A DNA stretch of 8,439 nucleotides from Deltaproteobacteria bacterium (GTDB lineage Bacteria; Desulfobacterota; Syntrophobacteria; BM002): contig CP070843.1 in assembly GCA_020350905.1 (NCBI GenBank), positions 1,007,257 through 1,015,695 of the forward strand, given 5' to 3'. Shown here one piece after another: positions 1 through 5,328 of the stretch. The notes below the pieces were generated by a model. The model made no database searches. It had not been told where the DNA came from and was given only the letters and a program-made list of their open reading frames with translations. The position numbers and the translations under genes are program-made. Position 1 is the stretch's first letter, and each line of letters opens with the position of its first letter.

Positions 1-518
1 GGCACCAGGAGCTCTCGAGGCTCTATCCTGCCCAATTCTTCCAAAAGCCAGGCCAGACTCTCCGTTTGCGTCATGCGAAAGTCTGCGGTTGAAAGATCCA
101 AGAATGCCAAGCCGCAATTCTCTCCAGCCCAGTGGGTAGCTGCCAAGTAATTGGGGCTCTTGCTCTCCAAACTGTCCAGGACGGTACCCGGTGTTACTAC
201 GCGCACCACTTCGCGACGTACCAACCCTTTTGCTTGCCGCGGATCTTCCACCTGTTCACAGAGAGCAACTTTGTGGCCTTTTTCCAAAAGGTTGGCAATG
301 TAAGTCTCCGCTGCGTGGTGTGGTACGCCGCACATTGGAATTGGATCTTCCGCCTGCTTATCGCGGGAGGTCAGGGTGATCTCAAGTTCTCGAGATGCAA
401 CTATGGCATCCTCGAAGAACATTTCGTAGAAATCTCCCATACGGTAAAAGAGTATCGCATCTTGATGGCTCTCTTTTATCTCCAGGTATTGCTGGATCAT
501 AGGCGTGACTTTATTCAT
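1..518 (-). CDS. mutS: DNA mismatch repair protein MutS, N-terminal part (runs off left edge)
   Basis: MutS binds mismatched or looped DNA as a dimer and starts mismatch repair with MutL. The frame is open from ATG at 518 to the window edge, giving 172 codons of a protein that is normally about 850-900 residues. The start MNKVTPMIQQYLEIK leads into FYRMGDFYEMFFEDA; Phe30 and Glu32 of GDFYE match the mismatch-reading Phe-X-Glu of bacterial MutS1. The stretch CGVPHHAAETYIANLL, then CEQVEDP and VTPGTVLD, follows the usual mismatch-binding and connector domain order. The upstream AGGGTGG is a modest ribosome binding site; Met7 is a possible alternative start. The ATPase and clamp domains lie outside the window. 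It is the last gene of the minus-strand series and is separated from lapB by a terminator. Identity is firm. Confidence 0.97.
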   Translation of the reverse strand, partial: MNKVTPMIQQYLEIKESHQDAILFYRMGDFYEMFFEDAIVASRELEITLTSRDKQAEDPIPMCGVPHHAAETYIANLLEKGHKVALCEQVEDPRQAKGLVRREVVRVVTPGTVLDSLESKSPNYLAATHWAGENCGLAFLDLSTADFRMTQTESLAWLLEELGRIEPRELLV

Positions 519-674
519 CTTACATCCACCCTACTAGCCAACTCTCGGTGAACCGATTCGCCAGTCTTCCCCCCGACGCCCATATCGCTGCGGCATCGTA
601 GGCCTGGTCCTGGGGAAAGGGACAAGATTATCGAGGATCGGGGACGTGAACCCCACCAGCAACTCATTACAACT

Positions 675-700
675 AAAAAATCCACGTCCAGAGGACGTGG
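675..700 (-). terminator. Rho-independent terminator upstream of mutS
   Basis: On the minus strand an 8-bp perfect GC-rich stem, CCACGTCC with GGACGTGG (positions 700-693 and 689-682), closes a 3-base TCT loop. It is followed by A and then six T (680-675). This is a textbook intrinsic terminator. It would end the HIT-lapA-lapB transcript, or an RNA made from the repeat-rich block, before mutS. The stem overlaps by one base a 14-bp perfect palindrome, GCTTCAATTGAAGC, at 700-713. Confidence 0.8.
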
Positions 701-713
701 CTTCAATTGAAGC

Positions 714-756
714 TCCCGGTCTCGCTATGCCGGGACTGAAGCGAGATCTCCGCTTC
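714..756. repeat. Two adjacent short hairpins
   Basis: Two stem-loops lie next to the terminator. TCCCGG (714-719) pairs with CCGGGA (730-735) around a 10-base loop. GAAGCG (738-743) pairs with CGCTTC (751-756) around the loop AGATCTC. They extend the palindrome at 700-713 into a chain of structures. Their function is unknown. Confidence 0.6.
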
Positions 757-765
757 ACTCCGAAA

Positions 766-908
766 AGACCTGTCGACGAGGAGTTCGGCTGCCCTCGGTC
801 GTGATCACTTTGGCCTTGAGCGACTCGACCTGAGCTCGTCGACGGGTCTCACTGCGGAAAGGCTCGGGCCGAACTGAGGCTCACTCGAAGTCCTCAGGTC
901 GAGTCGCT
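766..908. repeat. Interleaved long inverted repeats
   Basis: Three inverted-repeat pairs are interleaved rather than nested. The 15-base arm at 766-780 matches 835-849 with one difference. The 8-base arm AGTTCGGC (782-789) matches GCCGAACT (868-875). The 16-base arm AGCGACTCGACCTGAG (819-834) matches 893-908 perfectly. The order A, C, B, A', C', B' means the stems cannot all form as one simple nested fold; they imply alternative folds, a pseudoknot, or a history of inverted duplication. The single difference in the first pair (771 with 844) is a G-U pair in plus-strand RNA but a mismatch in minus-strand RNA. No coding capacity is evident. Confidence 0.75.
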
Positions 909-973
909 GCAGTCTCGCTCAAGCGGAATTCGAAATGTAAGGTATTTGTGATTTTTTTGTTGTAGCTCGCCCG

Positions 974-2182
974 CTAACCACCTCTTTTCCTGGGCTGGAC
1001 AGTATCCCAATCATGGCACCCTGGACACTTCCACAGAATTTTATCAGTTTCCAACCCGCATTGTTGGCAACGATAACGCTTTCTTGCTGGCCCGAGATGG
1101 CTCAGAAGTTCACGGTATTCAGAGAGCGCCCCTTCCTCGTCGCCATCCTCCAACAGTACCTCGCCCAACATCTTGCGCGCTTCGCCCAGATCGGGTTCCA
1201 TCTCCAGAGCCCGCTTCAGAGATGCTAGACCTTGTTCCTTCCTGTTGCGCTGCATAAAGCAGCGAGCCAGCGACATTTGAGCTAGAGCGTCTAGATTTTC
1301 CTCTGAGATATGTTCGAGGAAATCCAGTACTCGTGTTTCTTCATCGGCCGCCCCGTCTTTCTCTTGCAGACGGACGATCACCAGATGGGCCCACTTCGTA
1401 TTCTTGTGGACCAGTTTTTTCCAGATGGCGAGCGCTTTCTTTTTCTTATTCTTCAACCAGTAGAGTTCCCCCAATTGTAGGCTGGCATGCACACAGTGGG
1501 CATCCAAAGACAGTGCCTTTTTCAAATGTGCTTGGGCACTATCCAAATTGCCCTTTTCTATTTCTATCTTGGCTTGCTCTGTTCGCAAGTGAGCCATGAT
1601 ATGCTGGTTGTTCGTGTTGCTCAGTTTGCGCATCTCCTGCTGCAGTTCATAAGCCCTTTGCCAGTCATGCGTGGCCTCACAAAGAGATTCCAGTTCCTCG
1701 TAAGCGTCCAACCTCTTGGGCGCCCGACTGATTACCTCTTCAAATGTGGAGATGGCTCTCTGCAGAAAACCTCCTCGCTTGTAGTCCATCGCCATATCGA
1801 ACAGGGCCTGCAGCTTGGTTTCAGCGTCCACCCTTTCCCGAAGAAGAATGGATTGTCTAATGCGGATGGCTCTGTCGATTTCACCCTTGGCCCGGAATAG
1901 ATTGCCCAAAGCCACGTAGGTCTCGATGGTCTCTGAGTTGATCTGTACTGCCTTGCTAAAAGCCTCAATGGCCTGATCGGTGTCGTTGGCGAGAATGTAT
2001 TGGATTCCTTTGAGAAAAACAGTGTAGTCTTTGGGAGGGCTAGCAGGCTGGAGTAACGATTTTTTGCGTTCTTTACGTCGAGCCAAGAAGTATCCGAGAG
2101 TACCACCCAAAATGGCTACCGTAACCACGACGGCAACAACATTAAGGTCCATTCCCCCGATATGTAGGGTATTCACATCCAT
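974..2182 (-). CDS. lapB: LapB (YciM) family TPR protein with C-terminal rubredoxin-type zinc ribbon
   Basis: LapB is an inner-membrane-anchored cytoplasmic scaffold that, in Enterobacteria, works with protease FtsH to control LpxC and so lipopolysaccharide synthesis. This 402-residue protein shows the family layout. A single N-terminal membrane helix (about residues 12-34, VVAVVVTVAILGGTLGYFLA) is followed by basic residues. A long series of tetratricopeptide-like helices runs from about residue 50 to 360. A C-terminal metal-binding module has CxxC pairs at Cys372/Cys375 and Cys386/Cys389, with the typical W-x-CPxC pattern. Length is close to E. coli LapB (389). It lies 13 bases after lapA, as in other Gram-negative bacteria. 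The start at 2182 has a weak ribosome binding site; Met11 (2152), just before the membrane helix, is an equally reasonable start. Confidence 0.93.
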   Translation of the reverse strand: MDVNTLHIGGMDLNVVAVVVTVAILGGTLGYFLARRKERKKSLLQPASPPKDYTVFLKGIQYILANDTDQAIEAFSKAVQINSETIETYVALGNLFRAKGEIDRAIRIRQSILLRERVDAETKLQALFDMAMDYKRGGFLQRAISTFEEVISRAPKRLDAYEELESLCEATHDWQRAYELQQEMRKLSNTNNQHIMAHLRTEQAKIEIEKGNLDSAQAHLKKALSLDAHCVHASLQLGELYWLKNKKKKALAIWKKLVHKNTKWAHLVIVRLQEKDGAADEETRVLDFLEHISEENLDALAQMSLARCFMQRNRKEQGLASLKRALEMEPDLGEARKMLGEVLLEDGDEEGALSEYRELLSHLGPARKRYRCQQCGLETDKILWKCPGCHDWDTVQPRKRGG

Positions 2183-2195
2183 CCATCACGCCGGT

Positions 2196-2588
2196 TTACC
2201 CGGATTTTGCCTCTTCGGCTCCCTCAACAGAATCTTTGCCAGCCGTTTCTCCCGGCTGACTGGTCGGCACGTCTGCCACGGTTATGGGGAGATTGCGCAG
2301 GGAGTTGAGTTCTTCCTGGAGGCTGTCATTCTGCCGCTGAGCGGAACGGAGAGTTCTGCGTATACGGAAGTTGCTCAAGCCTAGGTAAAGGGCAGTCAAT
2401 AATCCTCCCCCGAAAACAGAGCCCAGAATCAGGCCATAAAGAGGGATGGGCCTGGAGGTCAATGGCGGAAGTGCTGGCAGTCTGAGCTCGAGAGTGGTTG
2501 CGGAAAGAAACGCCTCATAGTTCTGAAAGAGGAAAACAATGAGTAACACCATCAAGAGCAACAGAAGCACCCACTTAACTGGTTTCAT
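2196..2588 (-). CDS. lapA: LapA (YciS, DUF1049) family membrane protein
   Basis: LapA is a small inner-membrane partner of LapB in lipopolysaccharide assembly control. The 130-residue protein has two membrane helices (about 6-21 and 50-70). A QN pair follows the first helix (FLFQNYE), as is common in the family. A basic segment (FRIRRTLR) is then followed by a probable short coiled coil (about 76-98), and a polar acidic tail of about 30 residues completes it. A strong ribosome binding site, AAGGAGAG, sits 6 bases or so before the ATG, inside the end of the HIT gene. The reading frame overlaps that gene by 14 bases and is followed after 13 bases by lapB, so the three are very likely co-transcribed. 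The extra tail makes it longer than E. coli LapA (about 102). Confidence 0.9.
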   Translation of the reverse strand: MKPVKWVLLLLLMVLLIVFLFQNYEAFLSATTLELRLPALPPLTSRPIPLYGLILGSVFGGGLLTALYLGLSNFRIRRTLRSAQRQNDSLQEELNSLRNLPITVADVPTSQPGETAGKDSVEGAEEAKSG

Positions 2589-3075
2589 TCAATCTCTCCT
2601 TTGTGAAGTAGGGGAGTAGCTTCCTGTATGTTTGCTGGATATGTTCTGGAACAACGCGCACCTCGGCAAAAACCGTCATAAAGTTGGTATCGCCGTTCCA
2701 CCGCGGCACAATGTGAAAGTGGACGTGCGCTCCAAAGCCGGCCCCCGCCACCGTGCCAATGTTCAGTCCCACGTTGAAGCCGTCAGGGCTCATGGTCGCG
2801 CGAAGCACGCCCACAGACGCCCGAACCGTGTGGATCAGATCAAGTAACTCATCATTTTTCAGGCCGTCCAGTGAGGGAGAATGGTTCCAGGGAGCCACGA
2901 GCAGGTGGCCGTTGCTGTAAGGAAAACGATTCATCACCACCATGGAAAGCTCGCCACGGTAAAGAAGAAGCCGCTCCTCGTCGGTTTCTCCGTTACCGTC
3001 CGGACAGAATATGCAACCTTGTGGCCTGTCGCCCAAGACGTACTCCATTCGCCATGGCGCCCATAAGTTCTGCAT
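2575..3075 (-). CDS. HIT-family (histidine triad) nucleotide hydrolase or transferase
   Basis: HIT proteins act on the alpha-phosphate of nucleotides (for example Ap4A or nucleoside phosphoramidates) using a histidine nucleophile. The 166-residue protein ends its core with the triad H117-V-H119-F-H121-I-V, a perfect HxHxHxx motif; His119 would be the nucleophile. Other family marks are the start MQNLWAPWRMEYV, a CIFC pair at Cys21/Cys24 that may bind zinc together with other residues, and NRFPYSNGHLLVAPWNH (49-65). The WAPWR start and C-terminal extension resemble the Ap4A-phosphorylase-like branch; the true substrate is not shown by sequence. It is the first gene of the HIT-lapA-lapB operon. 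A weak GGGA ribosome binding site lies about 8 bases before the ATG. A HIT gene next to lapAB is conserved context rather than a proven functional link. Confidence 0.93.
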   Translation of the reverse strand: MQNLWAPWRMEYVLGDRPQGCIFCPDGNGETDEERLLLYRGELSMVVMNRFPYSNGHLLVAPWNHSPSLDGLKNDELLDLIHTVRASVGVLRATMSPDGFNVGLNIGTVAGAGFGAHVHFHIVPRWNGDTNFMTVFAEVRVVPEHIQQTYRKLLPYFTKERLNETS

Positions 3076-3290
3076 AACTTTTTCCCAGAGTCTCGTATCA
3101 TCCGAAGCATGTGCAGAGCGGGGAACACTGCAATTTTGAAGCCCCCTGCAGCCAGCTGCAGTCCGCCTCAGGCGGACTACGGGGAATGCGCTCGCTGGAG
3201 CATTTTCAACTGCGCACTCTATCCTTCTCTCCCTGACCGTGTCACCTTACAACCGGTAAAACCTCACCTGTCGCACAAAAATTTTTTGCG
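3076..3290 (-). other. Long untranslated leader of the HIT-lapA-lapB operon
   Basis: If transcription starts just after the candidate -10 at 3291-3296, the leader is about 205-210 bases. It contains a perfect 7-bp hairpin with a 3-base loop, GTCCGCC/GGCGGAC at 3161-3177. Beside it is an imperfect dyad, TGCAGC/GCTGCA, at 3147-3160. No T-run follows on either strand, so these are not intrinsic terminators. No open frame with family resemblance is seen. The rest of the gap (3319-3409) shows nothing I can name. Confidence 0.4.
3272..3290. promoter_or_regulatory. Near-perfect palindrome at the predicted transcription start
   Basis: The 19-base stretch, cgcac then A5 T6 then gcg, is a dyad with one mismatched pair. 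It lies immediately downstream of the candidate -10 of the HIT operon, where a repressor would block initiation. It could also simply be an A/T-tract. No regulator can be assigned. Confidence 0.3.
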
Positions 3291-3318
3291 AGTATACCAA
3301 CATTTTCCAAAAAAACAA
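3291..3318 (-). promoter_or_regulatory. Candidate sigma70 promoter of the HIT-lapA-lapB operon
   Basis: On the minus strand, TTGTTT (3318-3313) and TATACT (3296-3291) are separated by 16 bp. TGG just before the -10 gives an extended -10 TG motif. The -10 matches the consensus at five of six positions. This is the best promoter-like match in the gap upstream of the HIT gene. Confidence 0.5.
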
Positions 3319-3409
3319 GTACTTTCGGTCACCTAGGGTTGGAGCCAATGATTTCAATAACTTACAAATCGGGGGTGGAAGCAGATAGGGGTCAAAGCAA
3401 TAAAAGTTT

Positions 3410-4408
3410 TTACTTCTTAGTGTATCCAGCAGGAATCTCGAAAGTTTTGGCAGGCACTGGCTCTACCTTAATCGATTTTACCTCGAACTCACTGGAGAAC
3501 AGGGGTGCACCGCCACCAGGCTCCTGCTGACCAGTGAGACCAGCCAGTCCCCCGAAAAGGCAGCTTCGACCAGCCGTTTCCTGTGTGGATGTTGAAGCAC
3601 TAGGGCCCTCTTTTACCGAAGCCTCTCCCGCAGGTTCCAGATTCCAGATCACCTCAGTTCGGATGGGGTAACCTTTAATTTTCGTCATCTCCTTTTTCAC
3701 CCTCGAAAGCCCTTTACTGAGTTCTGCCTCAGACATTCCAGACATTGCGGCAAAGACATCCATTCCCATCAATCTGGCTTCATCAGGGGTGACATTAACT
3801 CCAAGCTTCCTCGCAAATGCACGTTGAAAATTCATCACATCGGCCTGGGCACTACGCACTGTAGCCGTTTCTGGGGTGGTCCACAAATTGGTAGTCATGG
3901 TGCTTAGCGACCTCTGCTTGGTCTCAACATCTTCCATCTCCAGGAGCCAGGTAATCAAATATTCCTTACATGGAAAACCATTGATGGTCTCCGAGGCCCC
4001 AAGTTCTTTCACTGTGAACTGAGATTTTCTTACCTGAACTTTACTCTTACCCTCAGCCTTTTTGTCTGATGGTTTTTTCCCTGCCATGTCTTTCAGGGGT
4101 AGAATCGGGGCTGCTCTATATGTCATTTCCTCAGGGTCGAGTGTCCAGTAGACTCCCTTTTCTACCCGGGTAATGGTGATGGTCTCTTCTTTGCCCGTGA
4201 TTTTTGAGAGGATTGCCCCGGCGAAGCCGGTAGTAGTGGATTCCCAGAGTTTGTGAGCCTGATAACGCTGGATAGTTGTCCCTTTCGAAGCGGCTATTCC
4301 GCGAAAACCACTTGTTTTGTGAGTCATCTCGATGGTAGTGTCGCTCCAAGCGAGACTGAAAGACAAGAGCGTTGCAAGCAAGGCTACAGGAATGATACTC
4401 CGTTCCAT
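3410..4408 (-). CDS. Exported protein of unknown function, DUF4412-like
   Basis: The 332-residue protein starts with a signal peptide (about 1-22, hydrophobic LLATLLSFSLAW, likely cleavage near Ser22), so it should reach the periplasm or outer membrane. The mature part has features of the DUF4412 group. These are an early beta-rich region with repeated Thr, INGFPCKEYLI (142-152) followed by a LWTTPE segment, KGYPIRTEVIW (245-255), and the closing VPAKTFEIPAGYTKK. A lysine-rich insert lies at 111-128, and a Ser/Gly-rich stretch at about 262-312 looks disordered. Only two cysteines appear in the mature protein (147 and 283). No catalytic motif is seen. A -10-like TAGAAT lies 22-27 bases before the ATG, and AAAGAG serves as a ribosome binding site. 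It stands alone and diverges from the plus-strand gene pair. Confidence 0.75.
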   Translation of the reverse strand: MERSIIPVALLATLLSFSLAWSDTTIEMTHKTSGFRGIAASKGTTIQRYQAHKLWESTTTGFAGAILSKITGKEETITITRVEKGVYWTLDPEEMTYRAAPILPLKDMAGKKPSDKKAEGKSKVQVRKSQFTVKELGASETINGFPCKEYLITWLLEMEDVETKQRSLSTMTTNLWTTPETATVRSAQADVMNFQRAFARKLGVNVTPDEARLMGMDVFAAMSGMSEAELSKGLSRVKKEMTKIKGYPIRTEVIWNLEPAGEASVKEGPSASTSTQETAGRSCLFGGLAGLTGQQEPGGGAPLFSSEFEVKSIKVEPVPAKTFEIPAGYTKK

Positions 4409-4655
4409 AATTTCAACTCTTTCAGTATGATTCTATGCGACCCCAGCTTGACTCGAGGCCAGGCTAAATCCCTATTAACCAAAGAAGAGACAATCATCGG
4501 CAGTTAGGTCGAGTGTAAGCGGCAGTGCTACGAACTTACGCGAAACCTGATCTGATAATAAGGCTATAAACGCCAGGAGTCAAACAAAAGAGCTAGTCTT
4601 CTAGGGACACTCTTATGATGACACGCTGTATGTCGCTGAAGTCTTTAGTGGACAA

Positions 4656-4706
4656 TTGCATATTTGATGCAAGTCATTGCATCCAAATGAAGTGTTAATA
4701 ATGCAA
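4656..4706. promoter_or_regulatory. Cluster of four TTGCAT/ATGCAA half-sites
   Basis: TTGCAT occurs at 4656-4661 and 4677-4682, and its reverse complement ATGCAA at 4667-4672 and 4701-4706. The first three are spaced 11 and 10 bp and alternate in direction; the last is 24 bp further. Spacing near whole helical turns upstream of a promoter suggests protein binding sites. No regulator is known to me for this pattern here. Confidence 0.35.
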
Positions 4707-4753
4707 ATTCATACCTCCGAATGTACGTATCTACAATACTTGGATTTTACCCG

Positions 4754-4783
4754 TTGACAGCTTTTGGTTATCATGGTTACAAT
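4754..4783 (+). promoter_or_regulatory. Sigma70-type promoter of the ribbon-helix-helix operon
   Basis: A perfect -35, TTGACA (4754-4759), is followed after 18 bp by TACAAT (4778-4783), five of six matches to the -10 consensus. Transcription would start near 4790, leaving a short leader before the GTG at 4816. This is the strongest promoter match in the window. It is embedded in a symmetric operator. Confidence 0.8.
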
Positions 4784-4800
4784 ATAACCGAATTAACCAA
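4764..4800. promoter_or_regulatory. Four-half-site palindromic operator overlapping the promoter
   Basis: GGTTA occurs at 4766-4770 and 4775-4779, and TAACC at 4785-4789 and 4794-4798. All four share one dyad centred on 4782, and the outer sites extend to TTGGTTA and TAACCAA. Half-site steps are 9, 10 and 9 bp, about one helical turn. The array covers the promoter spacer, the -10 and the likely start site. Tandem short half-sites at such spacing are typical targets of ribbon-helix-helix dimers binding cooperatively, and such a protein is encoded just downstream. Autorepression is therefore the likely mode; this is inference. Confidence 0.65.
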
Positions 4801-4815
4801 GAAAGGGGTGGTAAG

Positions 4816-4977
4816 GTGAAAGCCTGGACGGTCAGGATGCCAGTAGAACTCATGGACTGGCTACGGGTGAAGGCAGCTAAGGAAACCATCAAGAAAAAAA
4901 AGACTGTCTCCATGAACGCGCTGACTGTGGAGATCCTAACCAAAGCAATGAAAGCTGACAGAGAAAGGAGTGAGTAA
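4816..4977 (+). CDS. Small Arc-like ribbon-helix-helix DNA-binding protein
   Basis: This 53-residue frame starts with GTG and is preceded by AAAGGGG at a spacing of about 8 bases. The sequence fits the ribbon-helix-helix fold. A short strand, AWTVRMP (3-9), would enter the DNA major groove. Helix A runs about Glu11-Thr24 (ELMDWLRVKAAKET), followed by a basic turn, IKKKKT. Helix B starts at Ser32 with the SxN pattern (S32-M-N34) seen at the same place in Arc and relatives (SVN in Arc), and runs to about Asp48. Such proteins act as dimers of dimers on tandem half-sites, often repressing their own operon. The stop TAA shares its last A with the ATG of the next gene, implying translational coupling. 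The nearest alternative is the antitoxin-type or TraY-type member of the same fold, but no toxin gene is adjacent. Confidence 0.8.
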   Translation: MKAWTVRMPVELMDWLRVKAAKETIKKKKTVSMNALTVEILTKAMKADRERSE

Positions 4978-5324
4978 TGAGAGGGGCCATTGCAATGCTG
5001 ACTATTTTCATGATTCTGTTAGTGGGAATGGGCTCCGCGCGGGGTGTGACGAGTGGCAATGAATTATACGAACTTCTCACTTCTGAGAGTCTTTACAGCC
5101 AGTACACGGGAGACAGCTACATTCTTGGAGTTATACATACTACGGATTCTATCAACAAAGTGTGGCATCTGCCTGTACGGTGGGCCATACCCCCAGGAGT
5201 CACGAAGGGGCAAATATACGAAGCGGTTAAACAGTATCTAGAAAAGCATCCTGAAATGAGGAATGATACCGCATACGGTTTAGTCATTAACGCTCTTGGA
5301 AAGGCATTTCCGCCTAAGAAATAA
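4977..5324 (+). CDS. Exported Rap1a/Tai immunity-like protein lacking cysteines
   Basis: The 115-residue protein has a clear signal peptide (MRGAIAMLTIFMILLVGMGSARG, cleavage likely after Gly23). The mature part begins SGNELYELLTS and continues with YILGVIHTT (48-56). It then has IPPGVTKGQIYEAVKQYLEKHPE (71-93, partly given here as landmarks) and LVINALGKAFP (102-112). This order, GN-x-L, Y-x-x-G-V, PxGVxxGQ, YLxxHPE and the final AFP, is that of the Rap1a/Tai family, periplasmic proteins that in Serratia protect against type VI secretion amidase toxins. Family members usually carry paired cysteines; here there are none. No effector or secretion gene is in view, so immunity is only a possibility, and many relatives are of unknown role. 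AAAGGAG lies 6 bases before the ATG. The gene ends four bases from the converging UPF0280 gene. Confidence 0.72.
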   Translation: MRGAIAMLTIFMILLVGMGSARGVTSGNELYELLTSESLYSQYTGDSYILGVIHTTDSINKVWHLPVRWAIPPGVTKGQIYEAVKQYLEKHPEMRNDTAYGLVINALGKAFPPKK

Positions 5325-5328
5325 AATC

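Larger units (their letters stand above)
519..973. other. Intergenic region between lapB and mutS, rich in inverted repeats
   Basis: No convincing gene is seen in these 455 bases. The short open frames here match no family I recognise and overlap strong palindromes. Reading in the minus direction, lapB ends at 974. Then come an AT-rich stretch (about 930-970), a GC-rich block full of dyads (700-908), an intrinsic terminator (675-700) and about 155 bases up to mutS. A GATAAT on the minus strand at 627-632 could be a -10 element for mutS, but no good -35 is present. The block could be a noncoding RNA, a long 3' untranslated region, or a miniature repeat element; the sequence alone does not decide. 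Confidence 0.6.
4409..4815. other. Divergent intergenic regulatory region
   Basis: This 407-base, AT-rich gap separates the DUF4412-like gene (leftward) from the ribbon-helix-helix gene (rightward). No coding frame stands out. On the left it holds a minus-strand -10-like TAGAAT (4435-4430) and, at 4474-4482, a copy of ATTAACCAA that also ends the operator further right. It then holds a cluster of ATGCAA/TTGCAT hexamers (4656-4706) and finally the rightward promoter and operator. The part from about 4485 to 4650 shows only short, weak dyads. Confidence 0.6.

Noticed and set aside
640..662. tRNA T-arm-like sequence (GGGG TTCACGT CCCC on the minus strand)
   Set aside because: The loop lacks the required TTCRA pattern, and no acceptor, D or anticodon arms are found at the right distances.
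682..713. Hairpin resembling the ends of IS200/IS605-type elements
   Set aside because: A CCACGTCC/GGACGTGG stem does occur near ends of such elements, but no tnpA or tnpB remnant lies nearby, and the T-run makes an ordinary terminator the simpler reading.
534..758. Minus-strand open frame of 74 codons in the lapB-mutS gap
   Set aside because: It crosses the terminator hairpin and palindromes, resembles no family I know, and is rich in Arg, Pro, Gly and Ser as expected from GC-rich noncoding DNA.
3161..3177. Intrinsic terminator at GTCCGCC-TCA-GGCGGAC
   Set aside because: The stem is perfect but no T-run follows on either strand; it is reported only as a hairpin in the leader.
4731..4943. 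Minus-strand frame of 70 codons with a hydrophobic stretch
   Set aside because: It lies antisense across the promoter, operator and the ribbon-helix-helix gene, which has better start signals and family resemblance.
4816..5324. Toxin-antitoxin module (ribbon-helix-helix antitoxin plus toxin)
   Set aside because: The downstream protein has a signal peptide and Rap1a/Tai-like motifs, not those of ParE, RelE, MazF, HicA or PIN toxins, so a classical type II module is not supported.
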